DNA of 64,000 nt from Reyranella massiliensis 521 (GTDB lineage: Bacteria; Pseudomonadota; Alphaproteobacteria; Reyranellales; Reyranellaceae). Shown one piece after another: positions 22,021 through 34,314 of the stretch (the first letter of the stretch is position 1; each line of letters starts with the position of its first letter). The stretch covers positions 1 through 64,000 of the forward strand of contig CAMARK010000004.1 in assembly GCA_945860205.1 (NCBI GenBank), in the 5' to 3' direction. Both the position numbers and the translations under genes were made by a program. The notes under the pieces are model-generated. The model saw only the letters and a list, made by a program, of their open reading frames with translations, did no database searches and was not told the DNA's origin.

Positions 22021-22803
22021 CTATACCGCCGGCCGGACGACCCGCGCCAGCGTCAGCACATCGACGTGGCGGGCGCCGCCGCGTTGCAGAACGCGGGCAC
22101 AGGCCTCGGCCGTGGCGCCGGTGGTGAGGACATCGTCGACCAGCACCACCGTCTTGCCCGCGACCTCGGCGGCCCAGCGCGGATGGATCGCGAAGGCCTC
22201 GCGGACATTGCGCCGCCGCTCCTTGGCCCGAAGGCCCGCCTGCGATCCCGTCCATCTGTGCCGGCGCAGCAGATCCGGGACCAGGCGCGCGCTGGCCTCC
22301 TCTGGCTTCGCGCGGGAAACGGCACGGGCCAGTAGGAGCGCCTGATTGTAGCGGCGCGTCAGAAGCCGCCGCCAATGAAGCGGCACCGGCGCGATCAGAT
22401 CGGCTTCGGCCAGAAGCTCCGAACCGGCCCGCGCCATCCAGCCGCCACAAGCCCGGGCGATGTCGGTCCGGTCGCCATGCTTGAACGGCAGGACCAGACG
22501 TCGGCTTTGCGTGTCGTAGGCCAGCGCCGCGCGGGCCCTGCGAAATCTCGGCCGACGGGCGAGACAGCCGGCGCACAGTGCTTCGTCGCCGATATGTTCA
22601 ACGAAGGGATCGCCACAGCACGCGCACTGGGGTGATGAAATAAAAGAGAAACCCTGCCAGCAGCCGGCGCAGAGCGCGCCCGCGGCGCCGAGAGCGCCGG
22701 AGGCCCCCACGATCTCGCCGCAGCCGAGACAGAGCGGTGGCAGCACGGCGTCGAGCATCAACCGGCCGGCGTTCGCGCAGACACTCAGGGCCTGGGACAG
22801 CAT
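22021..22803 (-). CDS. ComF family protein (phosphoribosyltransferase-like)
   Basis: Zinc-ribbon Cys pairs, PRPP motif VVLVDDVLTTGATAEACA. Start chosen at MLSQALSV. Confidence 0.92.
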   Translation of the reverse strand: MLSQALSVCANAGRLMLDAVLPPLCLGCGEIVGASGALGAAGALCAGCWQGFSFISSPQCACCGDPFVEHIGDEALCAGCLARRPRFRRARAALAYDTQSRRLVLPFKHGDRTDIARACGGWMARAGSELLAEADLIAPVPLHWRRLLTRRYNQALLLARAVSRAKPEEASARLVPDLLRRHRWTGSQAGLRAKERRRNVREAFAIHPRWAAEVAGKTVVLVDDVLTTGATAEACARVLQRGGARHVDVLTLARVVRPAV

Positions 22804-22886
22804 CAAGCAATTGGGTGGGGTAATTGCGCCGACAGGATGGCGGCGCCCTACTACCGGCGCCGGCACTTTCGCCTTACATACGGGCC

Positions 22887-23801
22887 GTGGCTGCTCCCGA
22901 CCCCCTTCTGGTCTTCGACCGCGCCGTCCTTCGCTGGCGGCGTGACCGCGCGGCGCGTGGCTGGGCAAGTCAGGCCTTCCTCAAGCGCGAGATCGCCGAG
23001 CGCCTGGTCGAGCGGCTGGGCGACGTGCGCCGGGGCTTCGCGCTGGCGCTCGATCTCGGCTGTCACGGCGACGAGATCGCGACGGCGCTTGGCGAAGCAA
23101 CCACCGTCGGGCAGCTCGTGCGCAGCGACCTCGGCGAGGCCTTCGCCCGGCGGGCCGCCGGCCCGGCCGTGGTGGCCGACGAGGAGGCCCTGCCCTTTGC
23201 CCTCAAGAGCTTCGACCTGGTGATGAGTGCCATGGCGCTCCATTGGGTCAACGACCTTCCCGGCACGCTGATCCAGATCGGCCGCATCCTGAAGCCCGAC
23301 GGATTGTTCCTGGGCGCCATGCTGGGCGGCGGCACGCTGTGGCAGCTACGCCAGGCGCTGGCCGCGGCGGAGAGCGAGATCGAGGGTGGGCTGAGCCCGC
23401 GGGTGTCGCCGTTCGCCGACCTGCGCGACGCGGCGGGCCTGCTGCAGCGGGCGGGCTTCGCCCTGCCGGTGGCCGACGGCGAGACGATCGACGTCGAATA
23501 TGAAAGCGCGCTGGCGCTGATGCGCGACCTCGGCGCCATGGGCGAAGGCAATCTCGTCCTCGAGCGCCGTCGCGGGCTGGCGCGCCGCGCCACGTTCCTG
23601 CGGGCGGCCGAAATCTACGGCGAGCGCTTTGCCGGGCCATCCGGCCGGGTGATGGCGAGTTTCGAAGTGCTGTTCCTGCACGGCTGGGCGCCGCATGCCT
23701 CGCAGCCCAAGGCGCTGAAGCCGGGCAGCGCGGCACTGAGATTATCCGAGGCGCTCGGCACTGCCGAATACAGCGCCGGTGAAAAAGTGGAGCGGAGCTA
23801 G
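22887..23801 (+). CDS. SAM-dependent methyltransferase (NDUFAF5/BioC-like)
   Basis: VFDRAVLRWRRDRAARGWASQAFLKREIAERLVERL, DLVMSAMALHWVNDLPGTLIQIGRILKPDGLFLGAMLGGGTLWQLRQAL. GTG start. Confidence 0.88.
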   Translation: MAAPDPLLVFDRAVLRWRRDRAARGWASQAFLKREIAERLVERLGDVRRGFALALDLGCHGDEIATALGEATTVGQLVRSDLGEAFARRAAGPAVVADEEALPFALKSFDLVMSAMALHWVNDLPGTLIQIGRILKPDGLFLGAMLGGGTLWQLRQALAAAESEIEGGLSPRVSPFADLRDAAGLLQRAGFALPVADGETIDVEYESALALMRDLGAMGEGNLVLERRRGLARRATFLRAAEIYGERFAGPSGRVMASFEVLFLHGWAPHASQPKALKPGSAALRLSEALGTAEYSAGEKVERS

Positions 23802-23804
23802 ATC

Positions 23805-24623
23805 GTGCCTGTGATCAAACTGTCGTTCGGCGCCCTGTTGTCGGAGAGCTTCAGCTTCTTCTTCAACAACATCCGCCTCTTCTTCCATCTCGTGACGATC
23901 CCGTGGATCGTCTCGCTCGCCATCCGCCTGCTGGGCAGTGCGCTCAGCCAGGACTCGATGATGGCGGTGCTGGTCGAGAAGGCGCTCGATATCGTGCCGA
24001 CGGTGATGTTCATGCTGGCCTGGCAGCGCCTCGTGCTGCTGGGACCGAACCGCGTCGAGCGCCTGCCCGGCCTCGGCTGGTCGCCGCGCGAGACGGCGTA
24101 TCTCATCCACCTGATCAAGATCGGCGGCATCACCTTCGTGCTGATCGCCGCCTTTGTCCTCACGATCGGCACGATGGACTACGGAGCACTGACGACGCCA
24201 GGGGCGCCGATCGATCCCGCCCTCGCCCAGCGCCAGGCGCTGGCGGCACCGCTCGGCGCCGGCTTCATGGTGTCGGTGCTGCTGGCGCTGCGCGTAAGCT
24301 ATGGCCTTGCCGCCACGGCGGTCGACGTGCCGTTCTCGCCGCGCCTGTCGTGGGCCTGGGGCCGCGGCAACGGCTGGACCATCATCGGCACGCTGTTCCT
24401 GACCTTCTTCCTGAGCGCCATCGTCACCACGATGGCGACGCTGATCACGCTCAGCATCATGCGCGGCGCGCTGGGCGCCCAGGAGGCCGCCGTCGTCGTC
24501 ACCTGGACGGTGGCGCTGCTGGTCTCCTATGCCGGCGCCGCGGTGGCCGCCACGCTGCAGGCCATCATCTTCCGCACCCTTCTCGGCTGGCGCGAAGGCG
24601 CGCCGCTGCCGGCGACGACGTGA
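23805..24623 (+). CDS. Multi-pass membrane protein, function unknown
   Basis: 272 aa with several hydrophobic segments and alphaproteobacterial codon pattern. Confidence 0.8.
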   Translation: MPVIKLSFGALLSESFSFFFNNIRLFFHLVTIPWIVSLAIRLLGSALSQDSMMAVLVEKALDIVPTVMFMLAWQRLVLLGPNRVERLPGLGWSPRETAYLIHLIKIGGITFVLIAAFVLTIGTMDYGALTTPGAPIDPALAQRQALAAPLGAGFMVSVLLALRVSYGLAATAVDVPFSPRLSWAWGRGNGWTIIGTLFLTFFLSAIVTTMATLITLSIMRGALGAQEAAVVVTWTVALLVSYAGAAVAATLQAIIFRTLLGWREGAPLPATT

Positions 24624-24630
24624 GACGCGG

Positions 24631-25152
24631 CTAGAGCAAGTCGCGCAGCAGGCCGACCAGCGGCAGGTCAGCGGGCGGCATCGGGTATTGCGCGAGGTCG
24701 ATCGGCGCGACCCATTTCAGGGCCTGGCCCTCGCGCGGCTGCGGCACGCCGTTCCATTTACGACAAGCGAAGACCGGCATCAGCAGATGGAACGTCTCGT
24801 AGCCGTGGCTGGCAAAGGCGATGGGTGCCAGGCAGCTCGTGGCGGTTTCGATGCCGAGTTCCTCGTGCAGTTCGCGCACCAGTGCCTGCTCGGGAGTCTC
24901 GCCGGGGTCGACCTTGCCGCCGGGAAACTCCCAGAGGCCCGCCATCGATTTCCCCGCCGGCCGCTGGGCGATCAGGATGCGGCCGTCCGGATCGACCAGG
25001 GCGACGGCCGCCACCAGCACAAGAGGACGGGAACCCAGCGGCGGCGGGCCGCCCGGACATTCCCCCTCGAAGCTGGCCTCGGCCGGGGAACCGCTCAAGA
25101 GCGGTAGCTGCCGTTGATGTCGATGTAGCCGTGCGTCAGGTCGCAGGTCCAC
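24631..25152 (-). CDS. mutT: (Deoxy)nucleoside triphosphate pyrophosphohydrolase, MutT/Nudix
   Basis: Nudix box GGKVDPGETPEQALVRELHEELGI. Exact start uncertain because the listed ORF overlaps argJ. Confidence 0.88.
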   Translation of the reverse strand: MDLRPDARLHRHQRQLPLLSGSPAEASFEGECPGGPPPLGSRPLVLVAAVALVDPDGRILIAQRPAGKSMAGLWEFPGGKVDPGETPEQALVRELHEELGIETATSCLAPIAFASHGYETFHLLMPVFACRKWNGVPQPREGQALKWVAPIDLAQYPMPPADLPLVGLLRDLL

Positions 25153-26333
25153 ACGGTGGCGCGACCGCGGCCGATGCCGAGGTCGATGTCGATCACGACA
25201 TCGGTGCCCTTCATGTGCTTGGTCACCGGCGCCTCGTCGTAGTTGGCCACGACCTGGCCGCCGTCGGTGATGCGGACACCGCCGATCGAGATGCGGAGCT
25301 TGTCGCGATCGGCGCGCTCGCCCGACTTGCCGACCGCCATGACGACGCGGCCCCAGTTGGCGTCCTCGCCGGCGATGGCGGTCTTGACCAGCGGCGAGTT
25401 CGCCACCGCGAGGCCGATCTTGCGCGCCGCCCCGTTGGACGAGGCGCCGCCGACGTTGATGGTGACGAATTTCGTCGCGCCCTCGCCGTCGCGGGCGAGC
25501 AGCTGCGCCAGTTCGATCAGCACCTCGTCCAGCGCCCGCTTGAAGTCGACCAGGACGGGATCGTCAGCCTCCTCGATCGGCGCATGGCGGGCAGCACCCG
25601 TGGCGACCAGCAGCAGCGTGTCGCTGGTCGAGGTGTCGCCGTCGACGGTGACGCAGTTCAACGACTTGTCGGCGGCATCGGCCAGCAGTTTCTGCAGGAC
25701 GCCGGCCGGCACCTTGGCGTCGGTGAAGACGAAACCCAGCATGGTCGCCATGTCGGGGGCAATCATGCCCGAGCCCTTGAGGAAGCCGTTGATGGAGACG
25801 AGCTTCTCGCCGATCTTGGCCTGGCGCGTGGCGAGCTTGGGGAAAGTGTCGGTCGTCATCATGGCGGCGGCGGCGGCAGCCCAGCCGTCTTCCCGCGCCG
25901 ATTTGATCAGCGACGGCACGACCGAAACGATCTTCTCCCAGTCGAGCGGCTGGCCGATCACGCCGGTCGAGGCCATGAACACCTCGTTGCGCGGGCAGCC
26001 CAGCGCCTGGGCGATGGCGCGGGTGCTCTCCTCGACCGCCTTGTCGCCGGCCTTGCCGGTGAAGGCATTGGCGTTGCCGGCGTTGACGACGATGGCGCGG
26101 ACCTTGCCGCGGGCCAGGTTCTTACGGCACCAGTCGACCGGCGCCGAGCAGGTCTTGGACCGGGTCAGCACGCCCGCGATGGTGGCCCCGGCCGGCACCA
26201 GCGCCAGGAAGACGTCGTCACGGTCCTTGTAGCGTACGCCGGACTGCGCGGCCCCGAGCTTGACGCCGGCGATGCGGGGCAGCGTCGGCGTCGTCTTGGG
26301 CGCGAGCGGCGATAGGGCGTACGTGGCGGACAT
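25095..26333 (-). CDS. argJ: Bifunctional ornithine acetyltransferase/N-acetylglutamate synthase
   Basis: Self-cleavage/nucleophile region GMIAPDMATMLGFVFTDA; 412 aa. Confidence 0.96.
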   Translation of the reverse strand: MSATYALSPLAPKTTPTLPRIAGVKLGAAQSGVRYKDRDDVFLALVPAGATIAGVLTRSKTCSAPVDWCRKNLARGKVRAIVVNAGNANAFTGKAGDKAVEESTRAIAQALGCPRNEVFMASTGVIGQPLDWEKIVSVVPSLIKSAREDGWAAAAAAMMTTDTFPKLATRQAKIGEKLVSINGFLKGSGMIAPDMATMLGFVFTDAKVPAGVLQKLLADAADKSLNCVTVDGDTSTSDTLLLVATGAARHAPIEEADDPVLVDFKRALDEVLIELAQLLARDGEGATKFVTINVGGASSNGAARKIGLAVANSPLVKTAIAGEDANWGRVVMAVGKSGERADRDKLRISIGGVRITDGGQVVANYDEAPVTKHMKGTDVVIDIDLGIGRGRATVWTCDLTHGYIDINGSYRS

Positions 26334-26417
26334 AGGGCTCCCCTTTCGGCGGCCGGGCTTATCCCCGACCCATCCGAACGGGGGAGACTACACCAGAAAC
26401 GCCGGAAAACGTGAGTT

Positions 26418-27521
26418 CTACTTGGGAGGCGCAGCGGGCGTGGTGGGGGCAGCGGCCGGCGCCCGGGCGGGAGCGGCAGGCGCGGCCGGCGTGACCGCGA
26501 CGGGCTCGGGCTTGCTGCCGTCGATGTTGAACTTCTCGATCTTGGCGCGCGAACGCATCAGGTCGAGCTCGGCGGTCACGGCCTCGCGGGCCATTTCCTC
26601 GCGGAGCTGTTCGGCCAGTTCCTCGTAGGCCGGCGGCGGCGCCTTGCGGCGATCCTCGACCTGGATGACGTGGAAGCCGAACTGCGTCTTGATCGGCGTC
26701 TCGGTCAGCTGACCCTTCTTGAGGTCGAAGGCGGCGTCGGCGAATTCCTTCACCATGTCGCTCTTCTTGAACCAGCCGAGGTCGCCGCCTTCGGCGCCCG
26801 AGGCCTTGTCGGTCGACTTCTCCTTGGCGAGTTTGTCGAAAGCCGCACCCTTCTTGATCTCGGCGATCAGCGCCTTGGCCTCGTCCTCGGTCGTCACCAG
26901 GATGTGCTTGGCATGCACCTCTTCCTCGGCCGGCATCGACTTCAGCCGCTCCTCGTAGCGCTGGCGCAACTTGTCGGCGGTGACCTTGCGGGCGATCTCG
27001 CGCTGGATCCAGAAATCCTGCAGCACCTGCTCCTCGACGAAGGCGAGACGCTTCTTGTAGGCGGGATCTTCGGTGACCTTGTTCTTCTTGCCTTCCTGGA
27101 CGACGAGCTTGCTGTCGACGAGGCGGTCAAGCAGGGCCGGAAAGACGGCCTGGAGCGGCATGCTGCGATACTGCGGCGGCAGCGACTGTTGCGCGACCTC
27201 GAGCTCCGACAGCCGGACCGGCACGCCGTTGACCGTGGCAACGATGGGATCCTTGGGAGCGGCGGCGGGCGCCTGGGCGGCGGCCGGCGGCTTGGCGGCC
27301 GGCTTCGGAGCGGCCGGAGCCTGGGCCGCAGGTTGACCGGCGGGTGGCGTGGCGGGCTTGGCGGCAGGCGCCGGCGCCGCGGCCGGTGGCGCCGGATTCT
27401 GCAGTTGTGCCGGATTCTGAGGCTGTGCCGGATTCTGAGGCTGTGCCAGGGCCGGGCCCGCGATCGCGGCGGCTGCGCAACACAAGACGACGAGGCGCAG
27501 GGGGCGCAGAGAATGGCTCAT
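26418..27521 (-). CDS. Parvulin-type peptidylprolyl isomerase (periplasmic)
   Basis: Signal peptide, SurA-like N-domain, rotamase region HAKHILVTTEDEAKALIAEIKKGAAFDKLAKEKSTDKASGAEGGDLGWF. Start chosen at MSHSLRPLRL. Confidence 0.92.
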   Translation of the reverse strand: MSHSLRPLRLVVLCCAAAAIAGPALAQPQNPAQPQNPAQLQNPAPPAAAPAPAAKPATPPAGQPAAQAPAAPKPAAKPPAAAQAPAAAPKDPIVATVNGVPVRLSELEVAQQSLPPQYRSMPLQAVFPALLDRLVDSKLVVQEGKKNKVTEDPAYKKRLAFVEEQVLQDFWIQREIARKVTADKLRQRYEERLKSMPAEEEVHAKHILVTTEDEAKALIAEIKKGAAFDKLAKEKSTDKASGAEGGDLGWFKKSDMVKEFADAAFDLKKGQLTETPIKTQFGFHVIQVEDRRKAPPPAYEELAEQLREEMAREAVTAELDLMRSRAKIEKFNIDGSKPEPVAVTPAAPAAPARAPAAAPTTPAAPPK

Positions 27522-27724
27522 GACGGGCTCCGGGAACTTCTGTCTCGAGGATGGAAGGCAGCGCACAGGGTTTACACAAGCCCCCTCGGGCCAAGCAAGC
27601 ACCGCCTCCGCGACAAGGCCGTTGATGCCGGTCAATTGCGGCACTTTTCCGTGAGCCTGGATTAAATATCGTTCATCAAGACCGCCATGAAGATCGTAGT
27701 GGTCGCAGCCCGGCTGGCGGTGCG

Positions 27725-27753
27725 TTGACACTTGGGGACACGCTCTCTATCTC
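27725..27753 (+). promoter_or_regulatory. Putative sigma70 promoter upstream of secA
   Basis: TTGACA (27725-27730), 17-nt spacer, TATCTC (27748-27753). Confidence 0.45.
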
Positions 27754-27809
27754 TCCCTAGGACGGCGGGCCGAAGTGCCCGCCTAAGTCATTACAATATC
27801 GAGGTTTTC

Positions 27810-30578
<2,769 letters not shown>

Positions 30579-30802
30579 TTTCCCGGCTGCTCAAATCTGC
30601 AGCCTGTTGAAGATGAAGCGCGGCAGGTGCCGCACGATCAGCATGATCGCCCGCCATCTGGGACGGCGGAGACATGTGGCGTGATGAACCTGTCACTTGG
30701 TTTGGACCGCCTGAAGCCCTGGAGCCACGACCGACCCCGAGCCTTGGCAAGTATTTTGGGCGCGATTAGGCTCAATGCGATGAGATTCCGATTCTTGGCG
30801 CC

Positions 30803-32428
30803 ATGCCTCCGAAACCGACCCTGAGCCGGGGCTACGGTTCGATGCTCGCGAAGGCGCCAGTCGCGACGGCCATCCATGTCCTGACCGGATTGATCATCCT
30901 CGTCTATACGATCAGCATCGCCATCGTCGGGCCGTCGATGTACGCGGACCAGGGCACGGGCTTTCTCGTCCTCGAGGCGATGAAGCGCGGCGGCCCCTTC
31001 AACAGCATGCCGATGCCCGATCCCGCTGACATCGCGCGTGACCTGGATTTCTTCGTCGCCTGGTGGTCGCCCGGCCAGTACCTCGTGCCGGGGCTCTTCG
31101 AGGCGCTGGGCTTCAATCTCGGACAGGCGATCACCCTCACCGTTGCCTTGTGCTCGGCACTGGGCCTCGTCGGCCTGCACTTCCTGTATCGCAGCTGGGG
31201 ATTTCCGCCCCTCAGCATCGCGATCACGCTCCTGGTCGTATCCGGCGGCCGGCTGTTTTCCCATCAGTTCGCTTACTACGGCGGCGGCGAGATCATCCTC
31301 TTCGCCCTCACGCCGTGGTTCCTGCTGCTCCTTTTCCGGATGCGCGATTTTTCGCCCGGCCAGGCACTGTGCGTTTTCGCTGCCATAGCCGTCCTCACCG
31401 TCGCGAAGCTCTCTGGCCTCGTGCTGGCCGTCGCCTCCATAGCCGCCCTGCAGATCGTCGACCTGGGATCGGATCGCCCGGGCAAGCTGCGACGGCTGGT
31501 GACGGCAGGTGTCATGCTCGCCGTGTTCGGCATTGCCTTCAAACTTCTGTGGCTGTCACGCGGTGAAACGCCGACCACACATTCCCTGGCTGTCTTCTCG
31601 CCGGAACGTCTCCTGACGCATGCGATACCGTCCTTCGTCGCCCCCTTTACCAGCATTCTTTCCATCGGCGATTTCATGGCCGCTACCCTGATGCACCCCA
31701 AATACGGAGTCGGCATCGTCAACACGAGGGCTCCGTTCTATCTCGTGCTGGCGATACCCGTCGCGTTCCTTGCCTATTTCGTCGGGCGGCAAATCTGGCG
31801 CTCCCATCCCGACTATTTTCGGTTCACCGCGGCCCTGACGGTCGTCTTCGCGCTGATCATGACGGCGGTCTTCGTGCGCGGCGGCGAAGTCAGCATGGAA
31901 GATCGTCACTTCCGGCAGATCGGCGTGGTCCTTGCGATCGGCGTCGTTCATGCCGTCCTTGGCTGTCGGCCGCCGTTCAAGCTCGCCGCCGGCGGCTTGG
32001 CGCTGGTCCTGCTCGCCTATGGCGCCACCACCTTCGTCGTCAAGCTGCAGCGGCACATCGCCAGCGGAAAGAGCAGCCACGGCTTTCGCCACATGGTGGT
32101 GTCCCAGCAGGCGATGGACTTCATCCAGAAGAACCTGACCGTGCCCCCCAACGGCACTTCCCTGCTGGTGGTGCCTTCCGCCGAGATCGGCCTGGAGTTT
32201 CCCGGCCGCCGCATCGTCGAGATTCCCGCCAATTTCCGGTCGGCCGACGAGCTCCGCACCCGCTATTCCTTCCGGGGGCGTGTCGACAGTCTCGGCGTGC
32301 TGGTCCAGACTGAAGACGTCGACAATGGCAAGGCCGCGCTCGTCCTGACGGCTTTCAAGGACTATCCGTTGAATGGTTGGACCGTGACTCCGCTCGGCAA
32401 CATTACGTACTACTCCCAAGGTCGATAG
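30803..32428 (+). CDS. Multi-pass membrane protein, GT-C-like
   Basis: 541 aa, many TM segments, next to GT2 and flippase-like genes. Confidence 0.75.
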   Translation: MPPKPTLSRGYGSMLAKAPVATAIHVLTGLIILVYTISIAIVGPSMYADQGTGFLVLEAMKRGGPFNSMPMPDPADIARDLDFFVAWWSPGQYLVPGLFEALGFNLGQAITLTVALCSALGLVGLHFLYRSWGFPPLSIAITLLVVSGGRLFSHQFAYYGGGEIILFALTPWFLLLLFRMRDFSPGQALCVFAAIAVLTVAKLSGLVLAVASIAALQIVDLGSDRPGKLRRLVTAGVMLAVFGIAFKLLWLSRGETPTTHSLAVFSPERLLTHAIPSFVAPFTSILSIGDFMAATLMHPKYGVGIVNTRAPFYLVLAIPVAFLAYFVGRQIWRSHPDYFRFTAALTVVFALIMTAVFVRGGEVSMEDRHFRQIGVVLAIGVVHAVLGCRPPFKLAAGGLALVLLAYGATTFVVKLQRHIASGKSSHGFRHMVVSQQAMDFIQKNLTVPPNGTSLLVVPSAEIGLEFPGRRIVEIPANFRSADELRTRYSFRGRVDSLGVLVQTEDVDNGKAALVLTAFKDYPLNGWTVTPLGNITYYSQGR

Positions 32429-32439
32429 AGGTCTGAGCC

Positions 32440-33288
32440 GTGAGCCAGTCCGGCTTCGATGTACCTCCCCGTCACGATTTGCGGCTGTCGGTCGTCATCC
32501 CCGTCTACAACGAGCGCGAGACCCTGCCGCGAATCCTGCGCGCGGTCATGGCGGTGCTGCCGGGCATTGGCCGGGAGATCATCGTCGTCGACGATGGCTC
32601 GACCGATGGTACGCGCGAATGGATTTCGAAGGCTTTCCCGGCCGACTTCAACGAGATTGCCGGCGTTCGCCGCAACCACGACGGGACGATGGATTTCCTG
32701 TCCGCCGCCGCAGCGGTCGATGGCGACGGCTTCGAGAAAGTCGCGGGGCCGGTGACCGTGAGGCCGCGGTTGCAGGCGGCGAACGGTGGCAAGGGAAGCG
32801 CACTCCGCGCCGGACTAACCACCGCCACCGGCGACGTGCTGGTAATCCAGGACGCCGACCTGGAATACGATCCGTCCGACTGGGCTCCGATGTTCCGGCT
32901 CCTCCAGATCGGCGTTGCCGACGTGGTGTACGGCTCGCGCTTCTACGGCCGCCCGCATCGCGCCCTGTATTTCTACCACTACCTCGGCAATCGCACGATT
33001 TCGGCGCTGTTCAACATCCTCTACGACCAGACGCTGACCGATCTCGAAACATGCTACAAAATGTTCCGTCGCGAGGTGATCGAGGGCGCCGCCCTCGCCA
33101 GCAACGATTTCGGGATCGAGGTCGAGCTTTCCGCCGTGTTCGCGCGGCCCAGGCGCTGGCGGATATACGAATGCGCCATCAGCTACTACGGACGCACCTA
33201 TGACGAAGGCAAGAAGATCGGCTGGCGCGACGGATTGCTGGCGCTTTGGTACGTCGTGAAGTTCCGCTTCGCCCGGCTCACGCGCTAG
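32440..33288 (+). CDS. Family 2 glycosyltransferase (DPM1-like)
   Basis: LSVVIPVYNERETLPRIL, IIVVDDGSTDGTREW, GKGSALRAGLTTATGDVLVIQDADLEYDP. Confidence 0.92.
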   Translation: MSQSGFDVPPRHDLRLSVVIPVYNERETLPRILRAVMAVLPGIGREIIVVDDGSTDGTREWISKAFPADFNEIAGVRRNHDGTMDFLSAAAAVDGDGFEKVAGPVTVRPRLQAANGGKGSALRAGLTTATGDVLVIQDADLEYDPSDWAPMFRLLQIGVADVVYGSRFYGRPHRALYFYHYLGNRTISALFNILYDQTLTDLETCYKMFRREVIEGAALASNDFGIEVELSAVFARPRRWRIYECAISYYGRTYDEGKKIGWRDGLLALWYVVKFRFARLTR

Positions 33289-33300
33289 AGGCCGGACTTC

Positions 33301-34296
33301 ATGAGCATGCGCCGTGCCGCCCTGGTGGTTCTCGGCTTCGCACTGGGCGGATTTTGCCTCTGGCTGTCGACGCGTACCGTCGATTGGCCGGAAGCGGTAC
33401 GGATATTCCGCGCCGCCGATCCCGCCGACATCGTCATCGGCATCGCGCTGTTCAGCGTCGGCGCCCTCCTGCGGGCGCTGCGGTGGCGGACGATCCTGGC
33501 CTTCCGGGCGCGCGTCCCCCTGGGCAGGACGCTCCAGGCACTGCTTGCGGGCTATGCCGTCAACAGCATCCTGCCGGCGCGACTGGGTGAATTCTTCCGC
33601 GCTCACTACCTGGGGCAGCTCACCGGGATGTCCCGTTCCGGCGTGCTGGCCTCCATCGTGGTCGAACGATTGCTCGACCTCGTCACCGTCATCTGCGCAC
33701 TGGCCGCCGGCCTGGCGCTGGCCGGCGGCGGCGACACCGCCAGCCGGCACGTGCTGCTGGGCGGCGCCGCGATCGCGGCCGGCGCGGTGGTCGCGCTGCT
33801 GCTGGTCGTCCTGCTGCTGTCGCGTCACAGCGCCGAGGATCTGCTGTTGCTGCTCGTCGCCCGCGTGCCCGCAGGCGCCCGGATCGCGCGACGCGGAGGC
33901 GCCATGCTTGCCGACTTCACGCAGGCTCTCCAGGTCGTGCGGACGCGCTACTTCACTCTCGCGGTGCTGTGGACCTTGCCGATCTGGGTGGTCGAAGCCT
34001 GCGCCATGTGGTCGGTCTGCCGCGCCGTCGGCGCCGACCTCGACCTCACCGGCATGCTGTCGTTGCTGGGCGGCGCCAGCCTCAGCACCCTGGTGCCGAC
34101 GGCGCCGGGATATGTCGGCAGCTACCAGATGGCGTTCGTCGTCATCCTGGGCCAGTTCGGTATCGGCGCCACGTCCGCGATCGTCGCTTCCACAGCGGTG
34201 CAGATCTACCTGATCGGCACCCTCACGCTGGTCGGCCTGGCGATCCTGACAATCACCTTCCTCGTCTCGACGATCAGGTCCGCACGGCGCGGTTGA
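33301..34296 (+). CDS. Lysylphosphatidylglycerol synthase TM region/UPF0104 family membrane protein
   Basis: LLRALRWRTIL, VNSILPARLGEFFRAHYLG, SIVVERLLDLVTV, LSTLVPTAPGYVGSYQMAFV. Confidence 0.9.
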   Translation: MSMRRAALVVLGFALGGFCLWLSTRTVDWPEAVRIFRAADPADIVIGIALFSVGALLRALRWRTILAFRARVPLGRTLQALLAGYAVNSILPARLGEFFRAHYLGQLTGMSRSGVLASIVVERLLDLVTVICALAAGLALAGGGDTASRHVLLGGAAIAAGAVVALLLVVLLLSRHSAEDLLLLLVARVPAGARIARRGGAMLADFTQALQVVRTRYFTLAVLWTLPIWVVEACAMWSVCRAVGADLDLTGMLSLLGGASLSTLVPTAPGYVGSYQMAFVVILGQFGIGATSAIVASTAVQIYLIGTLTLVGLAILTITFLVSTIRSARRG

Positions 34297-34314
34297 GAGC
34301 GCGGCACAGACAGC

